Assembly: GCF_003385115.1 (NCBI RefSeq)
Contig: NZ_QUNI01000004.1
Span: forward strand, 1-64,000
DNA from: Flavobacterium aquicola
GTDB taxonomy: Bacteria > Bacteroidota > Bacteroidia > Flavobacteriales > Flavobacteriaceae
DNA length: 64,000 bases
Direction: 5' to 3'
The first letter of the stretch is position 1. Every line of letters starts with the position of its first letter. Below, in pieces: positions 35,057 to 43,687 of this stretch. The position numbers and the translations under genes are program-made. The notes under the pieces were generated by a model. The model searched no databases and had not been told where the DNA came from. It saw only the letters and a list, made by a program, of their open reading frames with translations.

Positions 35057-35092
35057 TATTGAAATTGCTTTTTGCCATTGATATTGCTATTG
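35057..35092 (+). repeat. Dispersed 36-base repeat, copy B
   Basis: Near-identical to 26437-26472 (one mismatch). It fills almost the whole gap between the vWA gene (ending 35097) and the MoxR gene (starting 35052). The composition and placement suggest a small dispersed repeat family. Confidence 0.75.
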
Positions 35093-35096
35093 AATA

Positions 35097-36221
35097 CTAT
35101 TTTATTCTTTTCTTTCTATTGGTTTCGTAATCGTGAAAAATCATCTCTCCCAGACCTTTTAAACCTGTATAAAAAGCTTTTCCCTGATTTGCTTCGGTAA
35201 AATGATCTACAAATCGCTGCAGATAAGGATCATTTGCAATCATAAAAGTGGTGATTGGGATATGCAGTTTTCTTGCTTGCTGTGCCTGAGTATAACATTT
35301 ATCTACAATGTATTCGTCCAGACCATTGCTGTTCATATAATAGGTTCCATCTTTCTCTATGACGCAGCTTGGTTTTCCATCGGTAATCATAAAAATCTGT
35401 TTGTTGGTGTTTTTCTTTCTTCGCAGCAAATCCATTGCCAATTGCAAACCAGCAACGGTATTGGTGTGATAGGGACCTACTTTTAAATACGGTAAATCCT
35501 GAATAGAAATCCGCCAAGCATCATTTCCAAAAACTAATATGTCCAGCGTGTCTTTTGGATAGCGGGTGGTGATTAATTCGGCTAATGCCATTGCAACTTT
35601 CTTGGCGGGAGTAATACGGTCTTCACCATACAAAATCATACTGTGACTGATGTCAATCATTAAAACTGTACTCATTTGAGATTTATATTGGGTTTCTTCA
35701 ACCACCAGATCATTCTCAGTGAGTATAAAATCGGATACACCATTGTTGATTTGGGCATTGCGTAGACTTTCTGTAAGCGAAATACGCTCTAATACATCTC
35801 CGAAATGAAATTCCCGAAATTCTCCAGTATGCTCGTCTCCATTTCCTAAATGCTTAGTTTTGTGATTACCCGCTCCCGATTTTTTTAAATTTCCAAAAAT
35901 AGTTTCCAAAGCCTGCTGTCTGATGGCCCGCTCTGTTTTGGCAGTAATTCCTGTTCCAGAAGTTCCGTCATCTTTCAGTTCCTCACGGATGTAACCTTTT
36001 TTCTTTAAGTCTTCAATAAAGTCGTCGATGGTGTAACTGGAATCGGTTAATTTGTATTCTTTGTCCAATTCCCGCAACCAGCTTATAGCTTCATCAAAAT
36101 CACCCGATGTGTGTGTGATAAGCTCTTTGAAAATTGCAAAAAGTTTATCAAACGGTGATTGAAACGGAGCTTCGTAAGTCTTAAAATAAAAACCTTTTTT
36201 TGTCGTATTGTTCATAATCAT
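35097..36221 (-). CDS. von Willebrand factor A domain protein (MoxR partner)
   Basis: 374 residues. The MIDAS motif DxSxS is present as LMIDISHSM (about residue 191), with TDGKPS (about 283), in a CoxE/BchD-like vWA domain. The N-terminal half is helical and contains a glycine-rich segment (DDGTSGTGITAKTE). Two nearby ATG codons (36221, 36215) are possible, so the N-terminus differs by two residues. It is upstream of the MoxR ATPase in the same orientation, and the pair is probably one operon. Confidence 0.87.
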   Translation of the reverse strand: MIMNNTTKKGFYFKTYEAPFQSPFDKLFAIFKELITHTSGDFDEAISWLRELDKEYKLTDSSYTIDDFIEDLKKKGYIREELKDDGTSGTGITAKTERAIRQQALETIFGNLKKSGAGNHKTKHLGNGDEHTGEFREFHFGDVLERISLTESLRNAQINNGVSDFILTENDLVVEETQYKSQMSTVLMIDISHSMILYGEDRITPAKKVAMALAELITTRYPKDTLDILVFGNDAWRISIQDLPYLKVGPYHTNTVAGLQLAMDLLRRKKNTNKQIFMITDGKPSCVIEKDGTYYMNSNGLDEYIVDKCYTQAQQARKLHIPITTFMIANDPYLQRFVDHFTEANQGKAFYTGLKGLGEMIFHDYETNRKKRIK

Positions 36222-36339
36222 AAATTTAGATTATTTTTAAATGAACAAACAACAAACGATTTATAATTTTAAGTTAAAAGGGAGGCTATTAAAAAGTGAA
36301 TGCTACCATAAGATTTATATCGCTTTGCTTTTTTTTTTA

Positions 36340-36393
36340 ACCATTAAGATATTAAGAAACATAAAGCTTAATGAAACTTAATATCTTAATGGT
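36340..36393. repeat. Perfect 17-bp inverted repeat with 20-base spacer
   Basis: ACCATTAAGATATTAAG (36340-36356) and its exact complement CTTAATATCTTAATGGT (36377-36393) flank ACATAAAGCTTAATG. A T-run on one side and an A-run on the other fit a bidirectional terminator, downstream of the META pseudogene and upstream of the vWA gene. Confidence 0.7.
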
Positions 36394-36418
36394 AAAAAAC
36401 AAATTAATGTTTTTAAAA

Positions 36419-37207
36419 TCAATCTACTTTTTTAAAAACCAATTTATTACCTGAAGAATTGGTAAGTGTTAACCGCAGGTTTTCTACTTTATAGTGAGTT
36501 GTGCTTTGCAAGGTTTTTAGAAAAACAACTTCTTTATTATTTTCACCACAAGCCATTTTTGTCGTTACTACATCAGTGAAACGAAGCAGTCCTTTTTCAA
36601 AGAAAATAGTTCCATTCATTCTATTACAGCCCGCAAACCCCATAAATGTATTGGAAATGCTGTTTATTTCAAGATTTGGTAATTCTCGGGCGAAATTTTC
36701 TGAGGTGACAATTTCTCCATTGAGTTTTTCTAAAACCCAAATATCATGTAACCTGAAATCGGTGATATAATTCCCGCATCCAGATAATTTTATTGATTGA
36801 CCCTCTTTTACAATTTCTATTCTAACAGAGTACGGTAATTTATCACCAGACATTGTATTAATGCACTCCTACTGCATAATTTGTATTATCATAGTACCGC
36901 CAACTATCGGAACTCGATACATTTTTACACTGGCATCCATAGCTCGAATTGGTTCAGCATGGTCAGCTGTCAAAGTTTCATAACCCTGTTTTAAAGAAGT
37001 AAACTTGATAGTTTTTTCAGATATTTTTAAACTCCAATCAGGTTCATTTCCATTACCTCTGAAATAAAACCCTTTCTCTAAATTTTCTATCTGCTGTTTA
37101 TAAGCTAGGGACGGCTCGTTGTTTTCAGCCACATTTGAAATGAGCGGATTACTTTTACAGCCAATAAAAAACAATGCAATCATTACAAATTGAATTCCTT
37201 TTATCAT
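36419..37207 (-). pseudogene. COG3650-META domain lipoprotein gene broken by an in-frame TAG
   Basis: The two halves join in one frame across a single TAG at 36869-36871. The first half (112 residues) has a lipobox (FFIGC at residues 13-17, Cys17) and FRGNGNEPDWSLKI, the COG3650 signature. The second half continues ECINTMSGDKLPYSVRIEI and then the META (HslJ-like) domain: WVLEKLNGE, MGFAGCNRMNG and TKMACGENN. No full-length protein is possible without readthrough. The family is a membrane-anchored outer-membrane or periplasmic lipoprotein of uncertain function. A CAG-to-TAG change would explain the stop. Confidence 0.8.
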
Positions 37208-37222
37208 AAATCTATTGTAAGG

Positions 37223-37603
37223 TTATTTGAATTTTCCGTCTAAATAAAACCAGCCGTCATTCTCTTTTTTAAAAGATGACAGCTCATAGTGGACTTGATC
37301 AGCATTATTTTCGTCTTTATAATAGGCTTTAAATTCTACTGTGTCTTCAGTAAACGATATAATTTCCAGTTTTTGCCATTTATTGGAAACAGCCCATTTC
37401 AAAATTTCTTCTCTTGAATAATATTTTCTTTCTGAAATATGCGTCGTTGCCAATAAATAATCAGCCTGATGAGCAGCATACGCAGCATAACGTGATTTCA
37501 TTAAGGCTAAAGCAGTTGGTGTTTTTTCGATTCTGCTGATGTAAAGATGACAGCATGATTCAAAAGGTTTGTCAGAACCGCAATAGCAATTTTCAGCAGT
37601 CAT
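37223..37603 (-). CDS. YchJ family protein (SEC-C-like)
   Basis: 126 residues. The N-terminus reads CYCGSDKPFESCCHLYI, a SEC-C-like zinc motif. Then comes the NTF2-like domain of YchJ (TPTALALMKSRYAAYAAHQADYLLATTH). The family is widespread and its biological role is unknown. It is close to the small gene upstream (3 bases) and probably shares its transcript. Confidence 0.87.
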   Translation of the reverse strand: MTAENCYCGSDKPFESCCHLYISRIEKTPTALALMKSRYAAYAAHQADYLLATTHISERKYYSREEILKWAVSNKWQKLEIISFTEDTVEFKAYYKDENNADQVHYELSSFKKENDGWFYLDGKFK

Positions 37604-37606
37604 GAT

Positions 37607-37840
37607 TTAATTAAGCTGTGCTTTTAGCAGCACTATTTTTTGCTGCAATTGATTTAATAAAACCTGAAATTTACTAATCTCTCTCAAATCTTCATCTTCA
37701 TCTGTATGATCCAAAATTTCGTCTAGTTCTTCGCTTACTTCCGCTAATTTATTAGAAGCTTCTTTTGCATTTTTATTTGCAATAAAATCTATAATTTCCT
37801 GAACTCCGCTTTTTAATTCGTCAAATTTGCCTGTATCCAT
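37607..37840 (-). CDS. Small acidic helical hypothetical protein
   Basis: 77 residues from the ATG at 37840 (MDTGKFDELKSGVQEIIDFI). An upstream in-frame codon would add 13 residues and overlap the preceding small gene. Sequence heptads (NKLAEVSEELDEIL, FQVLLNQLQQKIVLLKAQL) suggest two long helices or a coiled coil. No family is recognised. It sits between the YchJ gene and a basic 50-residue gene. Confidence 0.6.
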   Translation of the reverse strand: MDTGKFDELKSGVQEIIDFIANKNAKEASNKLAEVSEELDEILDHTDEDEDLREISKFQVLLNQLQQKIVLLKAQLN

Positions 37841-37850
37841 TTCAAAATAT

Positions 37851-38003
37851 TTATATATTCTTTGAAGCTTTATCTTCATTGAACTTTTTAGTAATTTGTT
37901 TTAATTTTTCTTTACGGTCCATTTCAGCTTTTTTTGCTTTGTTCTGGGCTTTATGTAATTTATCATTATGTTTTTTGATATTTCCTTCATTATTTCTGCT
38001 CAT
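37851..38003 (-). CDS. Small lysine-rich hypothetical protein (50 residues)
   Basis: The frame from ATG at 38003 to TAA reads MSRNNEGNIKKHNDKLHKAQ and then NKAKKAEMDRKEKLKQ, with about one third K/R. Its stop lies 10 bases before the ATG at 37840, so the two overlap if the longer start of that gene is used. Such basic short proteins are common in flavobacteria and may bind nucleic acid. No family is recognised. Confidence 0.5.
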   Translation of the reverse strand: MSRNNEGNIKKHNDKLHKAQNKAKKAEMDRKEKLKQITKKFNEDKASKNI

Positions 38004-38214
38004 AGCATTTTATATCTAAAATTAATTTCTGCGTACAAATTTCGGCTTTATTATTTAAATCAGAACAACTATTTAACATTTGCCGTATGCTTTTAGAGCT
38101 AATTAAAATTTATACTGGCTTTTTATCGTTTAAACTATTATTAATATCTTTATTGTTTGAAATTTCGCAATTAGTTTGGATTGCAATCTTTTTTTACATT
38201 TATTTATAAAACTT

Positions 38215-41037
38215 ATGGAAGCTCAAAATAAATGGCCTGATTATTTCCGATGGTTTTTAAATAGACCCAAGACTGTTGGATTTTTATTTTTCCTCGTATT
38301 AGCTTTTGGTGTATCCCTTCTGATTTTTCAAAGTGTTCAAATCATCATTAAGAATAAAAATTATGAGATGCAGACTACACTTGATATTCTGCATCAAAAT
38401 ATTGATCAAAATCTCAAGAGCTGTTATACTACTACCCTCACACTCGCATTAACAATCGATGATAACGGTATTCCAGATAATTTTGAATCTATAAGTTCAA
38501 AACTTTTAGCTTCAAATAAATGTATTAATGCGGTGCAGTTAGTGCCTAATGGAATAATCAAATATGTTTATCCTTTAAAAGGAAATGAATCTGCATTAAA
38601 TCTAAATCTTCTTAATTCCCCTCTTCTCAAAAAAGAAGCTTTAGAATCCATAAAAAATAAAAAAATGTATTTTGCCGGTCCACTAAATTTAGTACAGGGA
38701 GGCACTGGTATTGTTGGCAGGCTGCCTATTTATAAAAGAAATAAATTCTGGGGTTTTTCTGCAGTTATTATCAAATTAGATACTTTATTAAAAATGTCCA
38801 GGGTAAATTCCATAGACACTAATAAATATTATTTTCAAATTTCAAAAGTAAACCCAAATACATTAAAAGAGGAGTTTTTTTTAGGAGGAAAAAACAAGGA
38901 CAACAACAGCCGATATATTTCTGAAAGAATTCCAGATGGCAATTGGATCTTATATTTAATTGAGAAAAATGATACTAATAATTATTCGACACTTTTTTTA
39001 CCCTCCATTTTAGGCTATTCTTTGGCCATACTACTGGGTGTTTTGATAACAATTTTACTGGATCGGCCAATACGGCTGCAGCAATTGCTTTTAGACAGCG
39101 AAATAAAGTTTAAAACTATTTTTGATCAGGCTCCTGTAGGAATTGCATTGGTTAAAAATGATAATGGAGATTTTATAGAAATCAATAAAAAGTTCTGTGA
39201 AATAATTGGTTATGAAGAGCAGGAAATGAAGTCGAAAAGTTATCATTCGATAACACATCCTAAAGATCTGGCCGTGGATGAATCTGTAACCCAAGATTTT
39301 ATTGATGGCGAAAATGCTAATTATGCTTTAAAAAAACGGTACATTACTAAAGATGGAAAAACTGTCTGGGCTAATTTAATTGTATCATCTCTATCTGGAA
39401 TAAATGAAAAACTGGATACAAATATTGCAATTGTAGAAGATATAACTTTGCAGAAGCAAATTCTGGACGAGCTAAAAGAAAGCGAGAAACAATTCAAAAG
39501 TTTATTTAAAAACTCTCCTGTGCCGCTTTGGGAAGTTGATTTATCGCTGGTAAAGAACCATCTTATCAGTTTGAATTTAATTAACAAAGAGCCTTCTTTT
39601 GTGATCAATTATTTAAAGGAAAATCAAGAAGCTGTATATAAATGCTTCACTCTTGTCAAAATTATTGCTGTCAATTACAAATGTCTAAAACTGCTTCAGA
39701 TAAAATCTAAACAATTATTAGCAAACAACTTAAGGCAAGTGCTTGATGAAGTTACTTTAAGAGATTTTGAAAACCAGTTGTTAGCAATTACCCAAAACAA
39801 CAATCAATTATCTTATGATTCTAAAATCAAAAACGGAAATGGCGAATCTATAGATATTGCCTTTAGATGGAATCCAATAAAAGGTCATGAAAAAACAATG
39901 GACCGAATGATTATTTCGACTGAAGACATTACTTTTAGAAAAGAACATGAAAAATTAATTATTGCTTCTCAGCAAAAAGTTGAATCACTAATAAATACTA
40001 TCGATGGAATTGTCTGGGAATGCTGTATTGAAACTTTCAGATTTACTTTTGTCAGCAAAAAAGTAGAACAGATTTTAGGCTACACTTCGGAAGAATGGCT
40101 GGAAAATCCTAATTTTTGGACAGAACACATCCATCCCGAAGACAGAGCTTGGACGCTTGAATACTGTACAAAAAAAAGCAGTGAACTTTTAAATCATGAC
40201 TTCGAATATAGAATGATTTGCAAAGACGGATCTGTAATATGGCTACGGGACATGGTGAATATTGTTTTCCAAAACGGAAAAGCGACAAGTCTCCACGGAA
40301 TAATGATTGATATTACAAAAGCTAAAAATGTAGAAAACGACCTCAATAACTCATTCAATCTGGTATCCAAGCAAAATGAAAGACTTTTAAACTTCTCTTA
40401 TATAATTTCTCATAATCTGAGATCTCACACCAGCAATATTGCATCAATTGTTTCATTAATTGAAGATGCTGAAACAGAACAGGAAAAAAAACAGTTAATG
40501 GATCTGCTTGTTTCTGTATCGGCATTACTTAACGAGACAATGATTCATTTGAATGAAGTGATTGACATACGCACGAATATAAGTTTAGTATCAGAATCAT
40601 TGAACTTAAATGAATGTGTAGAGAATGTCATGAAAGTTTTTTCTAAACAAATACTTTCAAAAGAAGTTAAAATTACTAACTTAATACCGAAGGATCTGTT
40701 AATTAATTATAATCCAGCTTATTTGGAAAGCATCTTATATAATCTTATTTCAAATGCAATCCGTTTCAGCCATCCGGACAGAAAGCCGCATATTCAATTA
40801 GAATGGATTGTAAAAAAGAATAAAAATACCCTTAAAATTTCGGATAACGGAATAGGTATTAATCTGGAAAAATACGGGAATAAAATTTTTGGTCTTTATA
40901 AAACCTTTACTAATGATAAGGCGTCAAAAGGAGTTGGCTTATTTATTACGAAAAATCAAATTGAAGCAATGGGAGGAACAATTACTGTAGAAAGTAAACT
41001 AGACCAGGGAACAACCTTTAAAATCGAAATTTTATGA
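38215..41037 (+). CDS. CHASE-PAS-PAS-PAS sensor histidine kinase
   Basis: About 940 residues, with the ATG at 38215 preferred over an upstream TTG at 38176. Two membrane helices flank an extracytoplasmic CHASE domain (about 45-250). PAS-like segments follow at about 300-410, 420-580 and 590-700 (FDQAPVGIALVKN; GTVWANLIV; IDGIVWECCIET). The kinase H-box is SYIISHNLRSHTSN near residue 730, followed by the N-box LYNLISNAIRFS and G-boxes DNGIGIN and GVGLFITKNQ. It overlaps the following response regulator by 4 bases (ATGA). Confidence 0.9.
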   Translation: MEAQNKWPDYFRWFLNRPKTVGFLFFLVLAFGVSLLIFQSVQIIIKNKNYEMQTTLDILHQNIDQNLKSCYTTTLTLALTIDDNGIPDNFESISSKLLASNKCINAVQLVPNGIIKYVYPLKGNESALNLNLLNSPLLKKEALESIKNKKMYFAGPLNLVQGGTGIVGRLPIYKRNKFWGFSAVIIKLDTLLKMSRVNSIDTNKYYFQISKVNPNTLKEEFFLGGKNKDNNSRYISERIPDGNWILYLIEKNDTNNYSTLFLPSILGYSLAILLGVLITILLDRPIRLQQLLLDSEIKFKTIFDQAPVGIALVKNDNGDFIEINKKFCEIIGYEEQEMKSKSYHSITHPKDLAVDESVTQDFIDGENANYALKKRYITKDGKTVWANLIVSSLSGINEKLDTNIAIVEDITLQKQILDELKESEKQFKSLFKNSPVPLWEVDLSLVKNHLISLNLINKEPSFVINYLKENQEAVYKCFTLVKIIAVNYKCLKLLQIKSKQLLANNLRQVLDEVTLRDFENQLLAITQNNNQLSYDSKIKNGNGESIDIAFRWNPIKGHEKTMDRMIISTEDITFRKEHEKLIIASQQKVESLINTIDGIVWECCIETFRFTFVSKKVEQILGYTSEEWLENPNFWTEHIHPEDRAWTLEYCTKKSSELLNHDFEYRMICKDGSVIWLRDMVNIVFQNGKATSLHGIMIDITKAKNVENDLNNSFNLVSKQNERLLNFSYIISHNLRSHTSNIASIVSLIEDAETEQEKKQLMDLLVSVSALLNETMIHLNEVIDIRTNISLVSESLNLNECVENVMKVFSKQILSKEVKITNLIPKDLLINYNPAYLESILYNLISNAIRFSHPDRKPHIQLEWIVKKNKNTLKISDNGIGINLEKYGNKIFGLYKTFTNDKASKGVGLFITKNQIEAMGGTITVESKLDQGTTFKIEIL

Positions 41038-41435
41038 AGCAAATATCAATATGGGTTGTTGACGATGATCCTATTTATCAAATTATTGTGAGTAAAATGA
41101 TTAAAAAATCAGAATTACTTTTAGCTATTTTAAGCTTCAAAAATGGAAAAGAAGCTATAGATGAATTCAAAAAAAGATTAGAAGAAAAAGATACTCTTCC
41201 TAATATTATACTTTTAGATATTAATATGCCAATTATGGACGGCTGGGAATTTATGGATGAAATAACTCTTCTAAAAAACCAGATTAATGAAGGTATACAC
41301 ATATATATTGTAAGTTCTTCTATAGCTGTGGAGGATAAAAACAAAGCAAAGAATTATTCAGAGATAATCGACTATTTAGTAAAGCCACTTAATAATGACG
41401 ATTTAAAATTAATAACAGCGCCTTTTATTGATTAA
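41034..41435 (+). CDS. Single-domain response regulator
   Basis: 133 residues, receiver domain only, with no DNA-binding output. Acidic pocket VVDDD (8-12), phosphoacceptor Asp62 in ILLDINMPIMDGW, and Lys in LVKPLNNDDL are all present. The start overlaps the stop of the CHASE kinase by four bases, so it is the kinase's partner. It probably passes the phosphate on or inhibits a protein directly. The downstream gene is convergent and overlaps by about 11 bases. Confidence 0.92.
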   Translation: MKQISIWVVDDDPIYQIIVSKMIKKSELLLAILSFKNGKEAIDEFKKRLEEKDTLPNIILLDINMPIMDGWEFMDEITLLKNQINEGIHIYIVSSSIAVEDKNKAKNYSEIIDYLVKPLNNDDLKLITAPFID

Positions 41436-42141
41436 GCTCTCTCTTAATTTCTTCCAATGTTCTATTGGAGAAAATTAATTCATTGATAATTTCTTTTCGC
41501 AATTCATCAATATCATCATAATCAAAATACTTTGCCCATGAAGAGAGATCAAATAAATTCCTAATCTGTTTGATCTTTTTTCCTGTCGCAAAGCTGGTTC
41601 TAAGTACAGCTTTACCATCATATTCAGGATTATTTCTATGCTGATAGTTTACTTTTTTCTTTTCAAAATCGGCCTGCAGATAATATAATTCTTCTTCAGC
41701 ATTATCAGGATAGAATTCATTCCAAGACGCAAAACCTATTTTAAACTTTGATTCGGTCTCTGGTTCCATGGGTTCTAACCGCCATTTGCTGTTAGCCAGA
41801 CGACCCCAATGATTCGACAAGCGGTACATACCTTCCTTGGTATAAAAGTACTTGCTCCCCGATTTGCTGTCATACTGTACCTTCATTCCTGCAATCTCTT
41901 CGGGCAGTACTTCATGAAAAACACAGAATGTATTTTTGAAAGATTTTGGACTAGGACGAAACAATTTTTCCATGTGCCAAAGATAATCACAAACTTCATT
42001 AACTGCCAAATCAACTGCTAAATCTAAAATTCCGTTTTCTTTTATAGAAACTGCTTTGGAATACTGTTTCTGTACATTGCCCGCAGACGGGTATTAATCA
42101 AACTCAACTTCCTGCCATTCTAGAATATCAAAAGCAATCAT
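41425..42141 (-). pseudogene. Hypothetical protein gene interrupted by an in-frame TAA
   Basis: The full frame runs from ATG at 42141 (MIAFDILEWQEVEFD) to a TAA at codon 16 (42096-42094) and then stays open for 223 codons (YPSAGNVQKQYSKAVSIK ... EEIKRELNQ). The open part reads like real protein: KLFRPSPKSFKNTF, MYRLSNHWGRLANSKWRL, IGFASWNEFYPDN. No ATG lies soon after the stop, only a TTG at 42009. I do not recognise the family. The frame past the stop is too long to be chance, so a recent nonsense change is likely. Confidence 0.7.
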
Positions 42142-42175
42142 AGTATCAATCTGTTTTTAGTTTCCATTAATTATG

Positions 42176-42183
42176 TAACTTTG
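42176..42183 (+). promoter_or_regulatory. Probable -7 box for the next small gene
   Basis: TAACTTTG matches TAnnTTTG and lies 32 bases before the ATG at 42215. No clear TTG is found at the expected distance, so confidence is modest. Confidence 0.4.
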
Positions 42184-42214
42184 CGACAGAATTTAAGATA
42201 AAATATAAAAGAGT

Positions 42215-42457
42215 ATGACTAAATCAGCAGACAATAAAATGCCGCAAAAAGGTGTTTTCACAGGTATAATGGAACAGGACGAAAACAAAAACTACTTTTG
42301 TGGAGAATATCTTTTAGATTTTAAAATGGCTCAAAAACATGAACTTGGAGATTGGATAACCATTAAAAGTATTATCGAAAACCCAAGCGACATCAGTTAC
42401 AATAAATACCCTAAGAAATCTAAAAACTTCGACAAAGCCAATAGAAAAGCTGAATAA
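42215..42457 (+). CDS. Small hypothetical protein (80 residues)
   Basis: Reads MTKSADNKMPQKGVFTGIME then DLLDFKMAQKHEL-like text (GEYLLDFKMAQKHELGDWIT). The C-terminal third is lysine-rich. No known motif is visible. It stands alone with a -7 box upstream and no terminator close by. A small conserved flavobacterial protein seems likely, but I cannot name it. Confidence 0.55.
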   Translation: MTKSADNKMPQKGVFTGIMEQDENKNYFCGEYLLDFKMAQKHELGDWITIKSIIENPSDISYNKYPKKSKNFDKANRKAE

Positions 42458-42550
42458 AAGCAAATTAACAAAACAAATCACCGTAAAAATCAGGAAATAC
42501 ACTTTTGCTGATTTTTTTTTTGCTCTAAACTGAAAAGTTAAAAAAAAGTG

Positions 42551-42558
42551 TACCTTTG
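42551..42558 (+). promoter_or_regulatory. Probable -7 box for the KTSC gene
   Basis: TACCTTTG matches TAnnTTTG. The nearest good TTG is further upstream than the usual spacing, and the leader would be about 60 bases. Confidence 0.45.
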
Positions 42559-42626
42559 CAAAAAATTGTCAATTTTCAACCAGTTTAGTTTGGTTCAATA
42601 GTAAAAGACAAGCAGTTACCTTATTT

Positions 42627-43067
42627 ATGAAAAAAATAGTTGAATACCGCAAACTACTTAATGTAGAAAAAACAGTAGATCTTAAATCTTTAAAAGCCAT
42701 TTATCGTAATGCGATGAAAGATGCGCATCCTGATAAATTTCAAGGTGATGATGAAGGTTTAAAGCAAGCTGAAGAAAACAGTAAAAAAATAATTGAAGCT
42801 TATCACTTCTTAGTAAGCATCAATGCAGAGACAATTAAACAGCTTTTACCTGAATATACTGAGACAATTGCTACATCAACAATTACCGATTATAAATTTG
42901 TTGAAGGAAGATTGATTATCAATTTCTCTAATGCGAGTGTATATGAATACATAAGTGTACCAAAAGCTATTTATATCAAAATGGTGAATGCAGATTCCCC
43001 TACCCGTTTTGCAAAAAGACATATATTAAATGCTTACCCTTGGAGAAAAACAATTAACCAAGAATAG
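42627..43067 (+). CDS. KTSC domain protein with N-terminal DnaJ-like domain
   Basis: 146 residues. The N-terminal J-like helix has an HPD at residues 34-36 (KDAHPDKFQG), the Hsp70-contact motif. The C-terminal KTSC domain contains YEYISVPKAIYIKM and SPTRFAKRHILNAYPW. KTSC is linked to a lysyl-tRNA synthetase-like fold and is of unknown function. The HPD suggests that it can interact with DnaK. It is followed by a good terminator. Confidence 0.85.
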   Translation: MKKIVEYRKLLNVEKTVDLKSLKAIYRNAMKDAHPDKFQGDDEGLKQAEENSKKIIEAYHFLVSINAETIKQLLPEYTETIATSTITDYKFVEGRLIINFSNASVYEYISVPKAIYIKMVNADSPTRFAKRHILNAYPWRKTINQE

Positions 43068-43088
43068 TCAGCAGTAAAAATATTTAGA

Positions 43089-43118
43089 GAAACACCCTTA
43101 TTCAGGGTGTTTTTTTTT
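43089..43118 (+). terminator. Rho-independent terminator
   Basis: AAACACCCT and AGGGTGTTT form the stem with a 5-base loop, then a run of T. Confidence 0.85.
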
Positions 43119-43224
43119 GTTTTATACAGTAAAATAATGAAAACCCAAAATAGATTATAGTTAACATTTTTTTAACAGGTTTTTTAATAAATTAGCAAAC
43201 CCAAAATTAACTTAACCACAAAAA

Positions 43225-43443
43225 ATGAATGACAATATCAACAACTATCATAAGCAGTATGAAAATGCTTTGAAAACAATTGAGAGGCTAAAAGAAATAA
43301 AAGCTGAAATCGATTTAAAATTAAAAGAAAACCCCGTATGTTCTTATTTGCACAAAGACCTGCGAGGCGTAAATTTAGATATCACCATAACTCAAAATGA
43401 AATTGAGCATATTGAATCTCATTTACCTGAATATAACTCTTAA
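43225..43443 (+). CDS. Small hypothetical protein (72 residues)
   Basis: Reads YHKQYENALKTIERLKEIK then ITITQNEIEHIESHLPEY. Heptad-like spacing in the first half suggests a helical or coiled-coil protein. It has a clear ATG after the preceding terminator and a poly-AT leader. There is no known family. Confidence 0.5.
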   Translation: MNDNINNYHKQYENALKTIERLKEIKAEIDLKLKENPVCSYLHKDLRGVNLDITITQNEIEHIESHLPEYNS

Positions 43444-43630
43444 TTTTTATAACCATTAAAAAAAGCAGCCTATTAAGAAAAAATACTTTTATCTTCCAAA
43501 AAAGAAGCTCACTTTAGAAGTTTAGAGCGGCTTAAAATTTTAATTATCATAAAATTATAACACAGGTTTTCTAGTTTTAAATCACTGCAAATACTAGAAA
43601 ATTATAACATAAATTTAGGCTCTAAAGTTA

Positions 43631-43659
43631 TTGTTAGTATATAATTTTAAATACTTTTG
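43631..43659 (+). promoter_or_regulatory. Probable promoter of the DUF4369 gene
   Basis: TTG at 43631-43633 and TACTTTTG at 43652-43659 are spaced by 18 bases, close to the Bacteroidota consensus. The preceding gap (43444-43630) shows only AT-rich hairpin-like text (TTTCTAGT/ACTAGAAA). Confidence 0.5.
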
Positions 43660-43687
43660 TAACCTTAAAAACAATTAACTAATAAAA

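Noticed and set aside
38176..38214. TTG start of the CHASE kinase at 38176
   Set aside because: The 13 extra residues are not typical, and an ATG at 38215 fits the membrane helix.
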